Shown: piece by piece, positions 19,836 through 28,899 of the stretch
Layout of the letters: each line of letters begins with the position of its first letter
How positions within the stretch are numbered: position 1 is the first letter of the stretch
From: Rhizobiales bacterium 65-79
GTDB taxonomy: Bacteria; Pseudomonadota; Alphaproteobacteria; Rhizobiales; Rhizobiaceae
Direction: 5' to 3'
DNA: 64,000 bases
Assembly (NCBI GenBank): GCA_001896885.1
Contig: MKRJ01000022.1
Span: forward strand, 1-64,000
Notes under the pieces: generated by a model
What the model saw: the letters and a program-made list of their open reading frames with translations, nothing else
Told to the model about the DNA's origin: nothing
The model's database searches: none
Made by a program: the position numbers and the translations under genes

Positions 19836-19967
19836 TTCCAACTCCTTCGGTAGATCCTTGGCTGCCGTCTCGGTTCGCGCGCAACCTAGCCATTACGCCG
19901 CCGGTTGGAATAACGTCTGTTCCTGACAGTCCGTTCACCGATTGCCGAACGAATTGGGGAGAGGCAC

Positions 19968-20375
19968 GTGCTGAATACCTATAGCGGAAGCTGCCATTGC
20001 GGCGCGGTGCGCTTCGAGGCGGATATCGATATCGCCGCCGGCACCACGAAGTGCAATTGCTCGATCTGCAGGAAGATGCGCCTGTGGTCCGCCAAGGTCG
20101 ATCCGGAAGCGTTCCGCCTCAATGCCGGCGAGACGGAACTGACCGATTTCCGGGGCGGCAATCCGGTCGCCCATCATCTTTTCTGCCGCCGTTGCGGCAT
20201 CCACCCGTTCGAATGGGTCGACGTGCCGAACATGACGGGAGCAAAATACTACAACGTCAACGTCGCCTGTCTCGACGGGATCGACATCGATGAACTGATG
20301 GCTGTGCCGGTTGCCTATTGCGACGGGGCAAACGACGATTGGGGGGCGACGCCGGCCGAGACGCGCCACCTTTGA
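19968..20375 (+). CDS. GFA/CENP-V-fold zinc protein
   Basis: A 135-residue protein from a GTG start at 19968. It carries the zinc-binding cysteine pattern of the GFA (glutathione-dependent formaldehyde-activating-like) family: SCHCGAVRFE (residues 8-17), CNCSICRK and FCRRCGIHPFEW. The substrate of most members is unknown, and the formaldehyde role should not be assumed. It is divergent from wrbA across a 132-bp gap. Confidence 0.92.
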   Translation: MLNTYSGSCHCGAVRFEADIDIAAGTTKCNCSICRKMRLWSAKVDPEAFRLNAGETELTDFRGGNPVAHHLFCRRCGIHPFEWVDVPNMTGAKYYNVNVACLDGIDIDELMAVPVAYCDGANDDWGATPAETRHL

Positions 20376-20387
20376 GGCTCCAATAGC

Positions 20388-20412
20388 CTGCCAGAACCCT
20401 TCAGGGTTGGAT
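20388..20412. terminator. Possible bidirectional terminator between GFA gene and argC
   Basis: AACCCT and AGGGTT around a 2-nt loop, with partly paired flanks (CTGCCAG and TGGATGG), lie in the 45-bp gap between convergent genes. There is no T run, so this is weak. Confidence 0.35.
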
Positions 20413-20420
20413 GGAAGGCG

Positions 20421-21362
20421 CTAGTGGCGGGTGTTGCCGAGCATCAGGTCCATGTTCTGGACCGCCGCGCCCGAAGCGCCTTTGCCGAGATTGTCGAGCA
20501 GGGCAACCAGGTTGACCTGTCCCTGACCGGGAGCGCCGAACGCATGGAGGCGCATCCGGTCGGTCCCGTTCAGCTCGGTCGGATCGAGCCGGGGCAGCCT
20601 GGCGCTGGCCTCGAGCGGAACGACCTCGATGATCCCCTGGTCCGCATAATGTTTAGCGAGCACGCCGTGGATATCTTCCAGGGAAGGGGAGCCGTTCAGG
20701 TCCGCCAGATAGAGGGGAACCTGCACGATCATGCCCTGCGCGAAGCGGCCGACGCTCGGCGCGAAGATCGGCTTGCGCTCCAGCAGGCCATGCACCTGCA
20801 TCTCCGGCACATGCTTGTGCTGCAGCGTCAGCCCGTAGAGGAAATGCGGAGCGGCGATGTGCTCCGGATTGTCCGGGTCTTCCATCTGCGCGATGAGCTG
20901 CCTGCCGCCGCCCGTATAGCCGGAGACGGCATTGACCGTGACCGGATAACCGGACGGCAGGATCCCCGCCTCGACCAGGGGGCGGATCAGCGATATCGCC
21001 CCGGTCGGATAGCAGCCGGGATTGGCCACCAGCCGCGCCTCGGCGATGCGCTCCGGCTGCCCGTCCGTCATCTCGGCGAAGCCGTAGGCCCAGTCCGGAT
21101 GGATGCGATGCGCGGTCGACGTATCGATCACCCGCGTCGAATTGTTGCCGTCGAGCAGCGCGACGGCCTCGCGCGCCGCGGCGTCCGGCAGGCACAGGAT
21201 CGCGACGTCAGCCTGGCGCAGGAAATCGGCGCGGGCGGCGGCGTCCTTGCGGCGCGCTTCGGGAATGGAGAGAATTTCGAGATCGCGGCGATCGGCCAGC
21301 CGCGCCCGGATCTGCAGTCCGGTGGTGCCGTGTTCGCCGTCGATGAAGATTTTCGGTGTCAT
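20421..21362 (-). CDS. argC: N-acetyl-gamma-glutamyl-phosphate reductase
   Basis: I start at the ATG at 21362 ([18 protein letters not shown]); the longer frame to 21392 is not supported. The 313-residue protein is the short, type 2 ArgC common in alphaproteobacteria. It has an NADP-binding GEHGTTGLQ loop and the catalytic Cys117 in [10 protein letters not shown]. It reduces N-acetylglutamyl phosphate in arginine synthesis. In many rhizobia argC is near rpsI-rplM; here those genes are about 4 kb away with other genes between. Confidence 0.96.
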   Translation of the reverse strand: MTPKIFIDGEHGTTGLQIRARLADRRDLEILSIPEARRKDAAARADFLRQADVAILCLPDAAAREAVALLDGNNSTRVIDTSTAHRIHPDWAYGFAEMTDGQPERIAEARLVANPGCYPTGAISLIRPLVEAGILPSGYPVTVNAVSGYTGGGRQLIAQMEDPDNPEHIAAPHFLYGLTLQHKHVPEMQVHGLLERKPIFAPSVGRFAQGMIVQVPLYLADLNGSPSLEDIHGVLAKHYADQGIIEVVPLEASARLPRLDPTELNGTDRMRLHAFGAPGQGQVNLVALLDNLGKGASGAAVQNMDLMLGNTRH

Positions 21363-21418
21363 GACCGTCGCTCGCTCGAATGGAGAGAGCACATAGGGCA
21401 GATGCGGCGCCGATGCAA

Positions 21419-22000
21419 TCAGGAGGCATAGCCTCGCTTGAGCAGCATTCCGGCCGCCCGCTGGAACTCATCCGCCGTCGGCATGGCGAAATCGAGCGCC
21501 TCGGCATAGCGCGCAATGATGTTGAACACCGCCGCGACCGCGATCGCGTCTTCGAGGGCGTCGGCGTCGACACCCGCATCCAGCACCGCGCCTGCATCGG
21601 CGGCCGTCAACTCATCCGGATGCAGCGTCATTTTCTCAAGGAACGCCAGCGTCGCCTCGAGCCGGCCGGACGGGGCCCCGGCGCGGAAATCATCGAGGGT
21701 CGCGTCGACGACCGACCGGTCCATGGCCTTGGCCGCGACCGCGCCGTGTGCGCCTATGCAAAAGGGGCTGGCGTTCCACTTGGCGACCATCGCGGCCATC
21801 AATTCCCGCTCGCCGACGCTCCATTTGCTTGGACCGCGCATCGCCGCCTGGGTCCAGGTGCCGAGCGGACGGCCGAAATCCCTGTGATAGAAGGCGACGC
21901 GGGCGGCGTCCGGCAACCGCATACGCGACACCAGCGAAATGAATCCGATGAGCAGGCGATTGGCGAGCCCATCGCCCCGGTCAATCTCGGCCAGACGCAT
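21419..22000 (-). CDS. Carboxymuconolactone-decarboxylase/AhpD-like protein
   Basis: The 193-residue protein belongs to the CMD/AhpD-like helical family: [34 protein letters not shown] is the core. AhpD uses a CxxC pair; here only one Cys (FCIGAHG) is visible, so disulfide reductase activity is doubtful. It overlaps the 3' end of the upstream small gene by 20 nt, suggesting coupled translation. Confidence 0.85.
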   Translation of the reverse strand: MRLAEIDRGDGLANRLLIGFISLVSRMRLPDAARVAFYHRDFGRPLGTWTQAAMRGPSKWSVGERELMAAMVAKWNASPFCIGAHGAVAAKAMDRSVVDATLDDFRAGAPSGRLEATLAFLEKMTLHPDELTAADAGAVLDAGVDADALEDAIAVAAVFNIIARYAEALDFAMPTADEFQRAAGMLLKRGYAS

Positions 22001-22322
22001 CCGTGGCCTCCTCCAGCGCCTTCATGGCGCTCCTGAAACGCAGCAGCCCGGCACCGGCCGCGGCGGTGAGGACGATCTCGAACGCGGCCTTTTCGCTTCC
22101 GGCCGCTTGCACGACCCGACCGAGCTGATCGTCGGTGACATGCGAGGCCGATTGCCCGATCTGGCGGGCAAGATCGTCATAGGGCTGATTGATCGGCGGA
22201 CCGCCTCCGGCCCGTTCAAACGATTTCCGGCGCAGGGCCGGCGGCGTTTTCCCGGCCCCGTCGAGGATACGGCTCTCCAGGGCCGCGGCGAGGGCGCGAT
22301 GATCCAGTTCGGTTCCCGGCAT
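21981..22322 (-). CDS. Small partner of CMD-like protein, function unknown
   Basis: The ATG at 22322 follows AAGGAAG and yields 113 residues (MPGTELDHRALAAALESRIL). The C-terminal half (DDQLGRVVQAAGSEKAAFEIVLTAAAGAGLLRFRSAM) looks like a helical pair with faint resemblance to CMD-family helices. Its stop lies inside the next gene, so the two form a tight unit. No annotated domain is recognised with confidence. Confidence 0.75.
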   Translation of the reverse strand: MPGTELDHRALAAALESRILDGAGKTPPALRRKSFERAGGGPPINQPYDDLARQIGQSASHVTDDQLGRVVQAAGSEKAAFEIVLTAAAGAGLLRFRSAMKALEEATDASGRD

Positions 22323-22452
22323 GGGGACTTCCTTCTGGCAGGAGTGTATCGGGCAGCCCAGACTTGAGCCGCTTCGCGCCATGGTCAAGGCGTGCGGCAC
22401 TCACTCCTGCCAACTCGGGTCGACCGGCGATGCAAGCGGGTGCGTTCGCCGC

Positions 22453-23421
22453 TCAGCTTTGGCTGTTGGCGATGCTCCTTGCCTTGCGTTCGGCCAGCAG
22501 CCCGAAATAATGCATGGCGACGCTGGCGCCGGCGATGGCCGTGATGTCGGCGTGGTCATAGGCCGGCGCGACTTCCACCACGTCGGCGCCCACCATGTCG
22601 ATATCGCTCAGGCCCCGCAGCACCGAAAGCATCTTGGCGGAAGACGGGCCGCCGGCGACCGGGGTTCCGGTGCCGGGCGCAAAGGCCGGATCGAGGCAAT
22701 CGATGTCGAAGGTGATGTAGGCCTTGCGGCCGGCCGTTCGCTCGCGGATAGCATAGACGATGTCCGAAACCCGCATCTCCTCCAGTTCGTGGCCGTAGAG
22801 GATGCGGATGCCGAAATCCTCGGGCGCATGGGTGCGGACGCCGATCTGGATCGACCATTCCGGATCGATGACGCCGTCACGCACCGCGCGCGCCACGAAG
22901 GAGCCGTGATCGATGCGCCGGCCGTCGTCGAACCATGTGTCCTGATGCGCGTCGAACTGGATGAGCGCCAGCGGTCCGTGGATCGCGGCATGCGCCTTCA
23001 GCAGCGGCCAGGTGACGAAATGGTCGCCGCCCAGTGAAACGAGCGTGGCGCCGGAACGGAGTATCCTTGCCGCTTCGCGTTCGATCGTCGCCGGCGTCTT
23101 CTGGTGGTTGCCGTAGTCGAGCCGACAGTCGCCATAGTCGATCACTGCGAGCTCGGCGAAAAGATCGCGATGAAAGGGATATTGCGGGTCGTTGTCGAAG
23201 ATCGCCGAGGCGCGGCGGATCGCCTGCGGCCCGAAGCGGGCTCCGGGACGGTTGGACACCGCCGCGTCGAAGGGAATGCCCCACAGGACCGCGTCGGCAC
23301 CGGCGAGCCGTTTGGAATATTTGCGCCGCATGAAGGAGAGCGCTCCGGCATAGGTCGGGTCGCTTGCCGGCCCGGTCAGGCCGGGCGCGGTGAAGGCGTG
23401 GTCGATCGACGTGGAAGGCAT
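22453..23421 (-). CDS. speB: Agmatinase (ureohydrolase family)
   Basis: The ATG at 23421 gives 322 residues. Mn-ligand motifs are all present: GGDHF with His134, FDAHQD (Asp157, His159, Asp161) and DIDCLD (Asp239, Asp241), followed by PAFAPGTGTPVAGG. Agmatinase cleaves agmatine to putrescine and urea; related guanidino hydrolases share these motifs, so the substrate is probable but not certain. It is divergent from an MFS exporter. Confidence 0.92.
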   Translation of the reverse strand: MPSTSIDHAFTAPGLTGPASDPTYAGALSFMRRKYSKRLAGADAVLWGIPFDAAVSNRPGARFGPQAIRRASAIFDNDPQYPFHRDLFAELAVIDYGDCRLDYGNHQKTPATIEREAARILRSGATLVSLGGDHFVTWPLLKAHAAIHGPLALIQFDAHQDTWFDDGRRIDHGSFVARAVRDGVIDPEWSIQIGVRTHAPEDFGIRILYGHELEEMRVSDIVYAIRERTAGRKAYITFDIDCLDPAFAPGTGTPVAGGPSSAKMLSVLRGLSDIDMVGADVVEVAPAYDHADITAIAGASVAMHYFGLLAERKARSIANSQS

Positions 23422-23773
23422 CAGCGGTTCCCCTCGGTCGTGACGTGCGCATGACCTAAACGCCTGGCGCGGAAATTGCCACTCGAAAAGGGAAGGCCGG
23501 ATAGCCGGCCCGATCGGTCCCGAAACGAAACACCGGTTGCACCGGCACGGGACAAGGGGCGGATCGAACGAGCATCCCGTCCGGACTTGGGGCGCCGCGA
23601 AACCGTTTATGCGTACGCGGCTGGGCGCCGGACAGGAAGAAGCCCGCGAAGAGCGATCTTCGCGGGCTTCGCCTGCTGCCAAAGGGCGTCAGGAGCGAGC
23701 CGGCCCCGATGTTCTCCCGCCTGGAAGAACATCGTAACGCTGTCTGCAACGCAGGCATCGATCTGGAACACCA
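23422..23773. other. 352-bp divergent gap between speB and the MFS exporter gene
   Basis: No gene is supported here. Besides the palindrome listed separately at 23641-23668, it holds GC-rich short inverted repeats (e.g. GGCCGGATAGCCGGCC near 23495). Promoters for both divergent genes should be here but are not obvious. Confidence 0.5.
23641..23668. repeat. Perfect 12-bp stem with GCGA loop
   Basis: AGCCCGCGAAGA, loop GCGA, TCTTCGCGGGCT. The stem is perfect and on the plus strand the loop fits the GNRA tetraloop pattern. No T run follows on either strand, so it is not a canonical terminator. It lies 106 bp before the MFS start, where it could act in a leader RNA or as an operator. Confidence 0.8.
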
Positions 23774-25165
23774 ATGAATCGGAAGCGGCCGTCGGGCAGC
23801 GCCGGCAAGCACGTTCTCCTCGTGGCGACGACGAGCCTCGGGTTCGTCGTCGTCCAGCTCGACGTGTCGATCGTGAACGTGGCGCTTGCCCGGATCGGCG
23901 CTGCCTTGTCCACCGGGGTAGGCGGGCTGCAGTGGGTCGTCGACGCCTATACGCTTGCCTTCGCTTCGTTTCTCCTTCTTGGCGGCGCCCTTGGGGATCG
24001 TGCCGGCGCAAGGAGGGTGTTCGCCAGCGGCATGGCCATTTTCAGCGCGGCGTCCCTTGGATGCGGTCTGGCGCCCGGACTTGGGCTCCTGGTTGCGGCG
24101 CGAGCGCTCCAGGGCTTCGGAGCCGCGCTGCTCATGCCGTGTTCGTTGGCGCTCCTCAATCACGGCTGCGCCCAAAACCAGCCGTTGAGGGCGCGGGCGA
24201 TCGGCTTGTGGACGGCCTCCGGCGGCGCTGCGCTGGCCGCCGGACCCATCGTAGGCGGTTTCATGGTCGCCAGGCTTGGATGGGCCAGCATCTTCCTGGT
24301 CAATGTACCGATCGGCATTCTCGCCATATGGCTGGTCTTCCGCTTCGTCGACGAGACGCCGCGGGTGGCCGATCCGCGACCATTCGATTGGGGCGGCCAG
24401 GCATGCGCGGCCGTGGTGCTGTTTACCTTGACGGGCGCGTTCATCGAAGCGGGATCGCGGGGCTGGCGTGCGCCCGTTGTCACGGCGGGTTTCGTGCTGG
24501 CCGTCCTCGCGGCCGCGGCATTCCTGCGCATCGAACGGCGGTCTTCGGCGCCGATGCTTCCGCCCAGGCTGTTTGCCCGGCCGACGGTTGTCGCCGCCAA
24601 CCTGATGGGCTTCGCGGTCAACCTTGCCCTCTACGGCACGATCTTCAGCCTGAGCTTCTATTTTCAGCAGGCCAAGGGTTATTCGCCCGAGACGACAGGC
24701 CTGGCGTTCCTTCCGCTCATGGCCGTCTTGACGGTCGTCAACGTGCTGGCGGGCCGCGCGGCGGGTCGCTACGGTGTCCGCTGGCCGATGGCCGGAGGTT
24801 GCGCATTCGGCGCGGTGGGCTTTCTTCTGCTGACGTCGATCGGAGCGGACACGTCCTATCTCTCGGTGATCACGCGGCTGCTCTTCCTGCCGATCGGCAT
24901 CGGTATGGCCGTGCCGGCCATGACGACCGCGCTTCTTTCCAGCGTGCCCAAGGATATCGGCGGAACGGCGTCCGGGGTGCTTAATACGATTCGGCAGGCG
25001 GCCGGCGCGATCGGCGTCGCCGTCTTCGGATCGCTGATGTCGATGGGCATCGTCGCGGGAATGCGCGTGGCCTTCATCGGCTCGGCCGCGCTGGTCGCAT
25101 GCGCCGCGCTTACCGTGCTGCTGCTGGTCCCCGGCGATGCCGGCAAGCGGCAAGAAGGCACCTGA
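23774..25165 (+). CDS. MFS exporter, DHA2 (EmrB/QacA) family
   Basis: A 463-residue membrane protein with about 14 predicted segments. It has the DHA2 opening (VVVQLDVSIVNVALARIGAAL), motif A GGALGDRAGARRVF near residue 75, and the antiporter motif C AAGPIVGGFM near 160. These are proton-coupled drug exporters; the substrate is unknown. No regulator gene is adjacent. Confidence 0.93.
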   Translation: MNRKRPSGSAGKHVLLVATTSLGFVVVQLDVSIVNVALARIGAALSTGVGGLQWVVDAYTLAFASFLLLGGALGDRAGARRVFASGMAIFSAASLGCGLAPGLGLLVAARALQGFGAALLMPCSLALLNHGCAQNQPLRARAIGLWTASGGAALAAGPIVGGFMVARLGWASIFLVNVPIGILAIWLVFRFVDETPRVADPRPFDWGGQACAAVVLFTLTGAFIEAGSRGWRAPVVTAGFVLAVLAAAAFLRIERRSSAPMLPPRLFARPTVVAANLMGFAVNLALYGTIFSLSFYFQQAKGYSPETTGLAFLPLMAVLTVVNVLAGRAAGRYGVRWPMAGGCAFGAVGFLLLTSIGADTSYLSVITRLLFLPIGIGMAVPAMTTALLSSVPKDIGGTASGVLNTIRQAAGAIGVAVFGSLMSMGIVAGMRVAFIGSAALVACAALTVLLLVPGDAGKRQEGT

Positions 25166-25181
25166 AGCAGGAGGCCACAAA

Positions 25182-25208
25182 CGAAAGGCCGCACAGGGCG
25201 GCCTTTCG
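25182..25208. terminator. Bidirectional terminator between MFS gene and rpsI
   Basis: CGAAAGGCCGC, loop ACAGG, GCGGCCTTTCG: an 11-bp perfect stem in the gap between convergent genes. AAA and TTT within the arms provide short U tracts on either side. Confidence 0.75.
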
Positions 25209-25246
25209 AAGTTCGCCGCGCTCTGGAGAACGCGGTGCGGAAGCTC

Positions 25247-25723
25247 CTAGCGCTTGGAGAACTGGAAGCTGCGGCGGGCCTTCGCCTTGCCGTACTTCTT
25301 GCGCTCGACCACGCGGCTGTCGCGGGTGAGGAACCCGCCTTTCTTGAGCACCGTGCGCAGGCCGGGCTCGTAATAGGTCAGCGCCTTGGAGATGCCGTGA
25401 CGAACGGCGCCGGCCTGGCCGGAAAGCCCGCCGCCGGCGACGGTGGCGACGATGTCATACTGGCCGTCGCGGTTGGCGGCGACGATCGGCTGGCGCAGCA
25501 CCATCTGCAGGACCGGCCGCGCGAAATAGGCGACGAATTCCTTGTCGTTGACGGTGATCTTGCCGCTGCCCGGCTTCAGCCAGACACGGGCGATGGCGTC
25601 CTTGCGCTTGCCGGTGGCATAGGCGCGGCCCGATTTGTCGAGCTTCTGGACATGGACGGGAGCGGCTTGTTCGGTCTGGCCGGTCGCGGCGCCGAGTTCT
25701 TGCAGGGAGGAAAGGTCGGCCAT
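25247..25723 (-). CDS. rpsI: 30S ribosomal protein S9 (uS9)
   Basis: A 158-residue protein with an N-terminal extension and then the S9 core: [23 protein letters not shown], and the C-terminal [26 protein letters not shown], whose tail reaches P-site tRNA. The start codon overlaps the rplM stop by one base (TAATG), indicating coupled translation. Confidence 0.98.
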   Translation of the reverse strand: MADLSSLQELGAATGQTEQAAPVHVQKLDKSGRAYATGKRKDAIARVWLKPGSGKITVNDKEFVAYFARPVLQMVLRQPIVAANRDGQYDIVATVAGGGLSGQAGAVRHGISKALTYYEPGLRTVLKKGGFLTRDSRVVERKKYGKAKARRSFQFSKR

Positions 25724-26187
25724 TACTGGACCCTCTTGTTCTTGCTGTTCAGGCTCGCCACGTCGAGCTTCTCGGGCTGCTGCGCCTCGTGCGGGTGATC
25801 GGTGCCGGCATAGACGCGCAGGTTCTTCATCTGGCGACGGCCGAGCGGACCGCGCGGGATCATGCGCTCCACCGCCTTCTCGACGACGCGCTCGGGGAAG
25901 CGGCCCTCGAGGATGTCGCGCGCGGTGCGCTCCTTGATGCCGCCCGGATGGCCAGTGTGCCAATAATACTTCTTCTCGGCATACTTCTTGCCGGTAAGCG
26001 CGACTTTCTCGGCATTGATGACGATGACATTGTCGCCGTCATCGACATGCGGCGTGAAGGTCGGCTTGTGCTTGCCGCGCAGGCGGTTGGCGACGATGGA
26101 GGCCAGGCGGCCGACGACGAGGCCTTCCGCGTCGATCAGCACCCACTTCTTCGTCACCTCCGCAGGCTTCTGCGAAAAGGTTTTCAT
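25723..26187 (-). CDS. rplM: 50S ribosomal protein L13 (uL13)
   Basis: The ATG at 26187 gives a 154-residue protein ([29 protein letters not shown]). It keeps the [24 protein letters not shown] and [17 protein letters not shown] motifs. L13 is an early 50S assembly protein. rplM-rpsI is a conserved two-gene operon; 212 bp upstream hold no gene. Confidence 0.98.
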   Translation of the reverse strand: MKTFSQKPAEVTKKWVLIDAEGLVVGRLASIVANRLRGKHKPTFTPHVDDGDNVIVINAEKVALTGKKYAEKKYYWHTGHPGGIKERTARDILEGRFPERVVEKAVERMIPRGPLGRRQMKNLRVYAGTDHPHEAQQPEKLDVASLNSKNKRVQ

Positions 26188-26399
26188 CTCGTTTTCTCTC
26201 ACTTTGACCTTCCCTGACGGATCGAAGGAAGGCGTTTCTTGTTGCTTCGATTGCCGCCCATGGCGACAAAATCAAACAGCGGCCCCGAAGGACCGCAGTT
26301 CGACGCGGCTTATAGGGCCGGGCGCGAATGGCGTCAAGGGAGGGAATCCGAGCTATGGTCGGAAAAGATCATTGGAAACAGATATTTACATTTGAGGTA

Positions 26400-26852
26400 T
26401 TATTTTACCGCAATCGATTTCGGCGGGATTGAATACGTTCCCGTGGCATGGGCCACGATTTCCCCGTCGGGACCGGCCGTCATCTCGATGTCGTAGACCA
26501 TCAGGCTGCGGCCGAGCTTCAGGATGCGGCAGCGGCCGTCGACCGGGCCTGGACCGGCCTTGCGCATGAAATTGATCGAGATGTTCGTCGTCACGGAGAG
26601 TGCGTCCGGCCCGGCATGGGAGAGGACGCAGGCGTAGCCGCCGAGATCGGCGAGCGCGAAGAGCGCCACGCCCGACACGGTGTCGCCGGGCCTCAGATGC
26701 TCGTAGCCGGCATTGAGGCGGATGGTGCAGCCACCCGGAAATACCTCGGTCACCACATAGTCCTGCCGATCCCGGTTGAGCTGGGGGAAGACCTTGGCGA
26801 GGAGCCCGTTCAATTCCCCGGCGCCCATCATCGGCTTCAACGGCTTGTTCAT
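26400..26852 (-). CDS. PaaI-like hotdog thioesterase
   Basis: I start at the ATG at 26852 because it has a strong AAAGGAGG site; a start 12 codons earlier lacks one. The 150-residue protein has the hotdog core NAGYEHLRPGDTVSGVALFALADLGGYACVLSH and the TTNISINFMRKAGPG strand typical of PaaI-type acyl-CoA thioesterases. It is divergent from an enoyl-CoA hydratase gene, in keeping with acyl-CoA turnover. Confidence 0.9.
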   Translation of the reverse strand: MNKPLKPMMGAGELNGLLAKVFPQLNRDRQDYVVTEVFPGGCTIRLNAGYEHLRPGDTVSGVALFALADLGGYACVLSHAGPDALSVTTNISINFMRKAGPGPVDGRCRILKLGRSLMVYDIEMTAGPDGEIVAHATGTYSIPPKSIAVK

Positions 26853-26973
26853 GCGTCCCTCCTTTGCCGGATGGTCCGAGGCTTTCATGCTTCCTTTCGG
26901 ATGCCGGTGCCATTACCTATGAGTTCGGTAGCCGCACCGATAGTCCGGTACCGCGAATGCCCGGAGAAAGACA

Positions 26974-27795
26974 ATGGCCGAAGTCCTGCAGCTGAAGCGC
27001 GAGGAGCCGCAAGGCCCGGTACTGTCGCGACAGGACAACGGAATCCTGGTGCTCACGCTCGCCAATCCGCCGGCCAACGCCCTTTCCATGGCGACGATGG
27101 GGGTGCTTCAGGACGAACTCGACCGTGCCCGGAACGACGCTGCCGTCCGCGTCGTGGTGATCGCGGCCGCCGGCAAGCTCTTCTGCGCCGGTCACGATCT
27201 CAAGGAGATGACGCTTCACCGCGCCGATGCCGACAGGGGCAGGGCCTATTTCGAGGAGACCTTCGCCACCTGCTCGCGCCTGATGCAGTCGATCGTCTCC
27301 TTGCCGAAGCCGGTGATTGCCGCGGTCGACGGCATCGCCACCGCCGCCGGTTGCCAGTTGGTCGCCTGCTGCGATCTCGCGATCGCGACCGATCGGGCGA
27401 CGTTCGGCGTCAACGGCATCGATGTCGGGCTCTTCTGCACCACTCCTTCCGTGGCGCTGTCGCGCAACATCTCGCGGAAGCATGCGATGGAAATGCTGCT
27501 CACCGGCGAGATGATAGACGCCAAGACGGCGCGCGATTTCGGGCTGGTGAACCGCGTCGTCCCGCCGGAATACCTCAACCAGATCGTGAATAAATACGCG
27601 GAAACCATTGCCGCGAAATCGCCGACGGCAGTCCGCATGGGCAAGAAGGGCTTTTACGAACAGGCCGGCCTCGGTCTTGCCGAAGCCTATGCCAGCGCCT
27701 CGCGCGTCATGGTCGAGAACATGCTGGCGCGCGACGCCGAGGAGGGCATCGCCGCCTTCATCGGCAAGCGGAAGCCGCAATGGACCGGCGAATGA
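26974..27795 (+). CDS. Enoyl-CoA hydratase/isomerase (crotonase) family protein
   Basis: The 273-residue protein has the crotonase layout: VLTLANPPANALSMATMG near 25, the oxyanion-hole segment AAGKLFCAGHDLKEMT near 70-85, and KPVIAAVDGIATAAGCQLVACCDLAIAT near 115-142. A catalytic Glu expected after the AAGCQL block is not clearly visible there, so the exact reaction is uncertain. It is followed by VOC and CoA-binding genes on the same strand. Confidence 0.88.
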   Translation: MAEVLQLKREEPQGPVLSRQDNGILVLTLANPPANALSMATMGVLQDELDRARNDAAVRVVVIAAAGKLFCAGHDLKEMTLHRADADRGRAYFEETFATCSRLMQSIVSLPKPVIAAVDGIATAAGCQLVACCDLAIATDRATFGVNGIDVGLFCTTPSVALSRNISRKHAMEMLLTGEMIDAKTARDFGLVNRVVPPEYLNQIVNKYAETIAAKSPTAVRMGKKGFYEQAGLGLAEAYASASRVMVENMLARDAEEGIAAFIGKRKPQWTGE

Positions 27796-27808
27796 CGATC
27801 GGCGACTG

Positions 27809-28228
27809 ATGGAATCCCGCGTATCGATCATCACCATCGCGGTGGACGATCTCGACCGCATGGCCACCTTTTATCAAGCAATGGGGCTGAAGCGGCATCG
27901 CATCGACGACGGCGTCGCCTTCTTCCAGATGGGCGGCGCCATTCTGGCGCTTTTCCCGCGAGAAGTCGCGGAGCCCGATGCGGGAATCAAGTTCGGAAAA
28001 GGACCTTCGCGCGTCTATCTGGCTTACAATACCCGCTCCGACGCCGAAGTGGATGAAGTTCTTGCCGAAGCCAAGCGTTCCGGCGGGCGCATCGTCAAGC
28101 CGGCGGGCCGTGCCTTCTGGGGCGGCTGGTACGGTTATTTCGCCGATCCCGAGGGGAACCTGTGGGAAGTCGCGCATAATCCCGAGTTTCCCATTGACGA
28201 GACAGGCAATATCAGGCTTCCGGCATGA
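27809..28228 (+). CDS. VOC-family protein (glyoxalase/bleomycin-resistance fold)
   Basis: The ATG at 27809 gives 139 residues starting MESRVSIITIAVDDLDRMATFYQAMGLKRH, followed by FFQMGGAILALF and the C-terminal WGGWYGYFADPEGNLWEVAHNP, the standard VOC pattern with a metal-ligand Glu (LWE). The substrate is unknown. It starts 13 bp after the hydratase gene and overlaps the next gene by 4 nt (ATGA). Confidence 0.92.
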   Translation: MESRVSIITIAVDDLDRMATFYQAMGLKRHRIDDGVAFFQMGGAILALFPREVAEPDAGIKFGKGPSRVYLAYNTRSDAEVDEVLAEAKRSGGRIVKPAGRAFWGGWYGYFADPEGNLWEVAHNPEFPIDETGNIRLPA

Positions 28229-28746
28229 ACCACGACACCTATTCCCAGGACTACATCTCCGGCATCCTCAACAGCGTCAGGACCATCGCTATGGTCGGCG
28301 CTTCGGCCAACGACGTCAGGCCGAGCTTCTTCGTGCTCAAATACCTGATCGCGAAGGGATTCACGGTCTATCCCGTCAATCCGGGGCAGGCGGGGAAGGA
28401 AATCCTCGGCCAGCGCGTCTACGCGCGCCTTTCCGATATTCCCCATCCGATCGACATGGTCGACATCTTCCGGGCGTCGGATGCCGTGCCGGCGATCGTG
28501 GACGAGGCGCTGACGCTCGATCCGCTGCCCAAGGTGATCTGGATGCAGCTCGGCGTGCGCAACGAGGAGGCGGCTGCGAAAGCGGAAGCGGCCGGCCTCA
28601 AGGTCGTCATGAACCGCTGCCCCAAGATCGAGTATGGCAAGCTGTCGGGCGAGATCGGCTGGAACGGCGTCCATTCCGGCGTCATTTCCTCGAAAAAGCC
28701 GATCCTGCGCGGCGGCTTCCAGAGCTTCGGGATCCGGCCGAAATAG
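28225..28746 (+). CDS. CoA-binding Rossmann protein (YccU-like)
   Basis: The 173-residue protein starts MNHDTYSQDYISGILNSVRTIAMVGASANDVRPSF and shows the CoA_binding domain pattern (GFTVYPVNPGQAGKEILGQRVYARLSDIP, then KVIWMQLGVRNEEAAAKAEAAGLKVVMNRCPKIEY). Such proteins bind CoA or acyl-CoA; no enzymatic activity is established. In Rhizobiales this gene is commonly next to metY, as here. Confidence 0.93.
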   Translation: MNHDTYSQDYISGILNSVRTIAMVGASANDVRPSFFVLKYLIAKGFTVYPVNPGQAGKEILGQRVYARLSDIPHPIDMVDIFRASDAVPAIVDEALTLDPLPKVIWMQLGVRNEEAAAKAEAAGLKVVMNRCPKIEYGKLSGEIGWNGVHSGVISSKKPILRGGFQSFGIRPK

Positions 28747-28899
28747 CATGACCGTGCGCCGGGATGGGCGAAAACATGCGGCCGGCGGCGTTCCCGCGCC
28801 GCTTGGGGGAATAATCTTCTTTGCTTTTGGTCCGACGCTTTGCGAAGAATGCGGCGGATCAATCCACTCGCGCCATCCGATTTTCAAGGAGGAGTTTCC

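Noticed and set aside
28747-28899. SAM-II riboswitch before metY
   Set aside because: The pseudoknot-forming conserved segments of SAM-II are not recognisable here.
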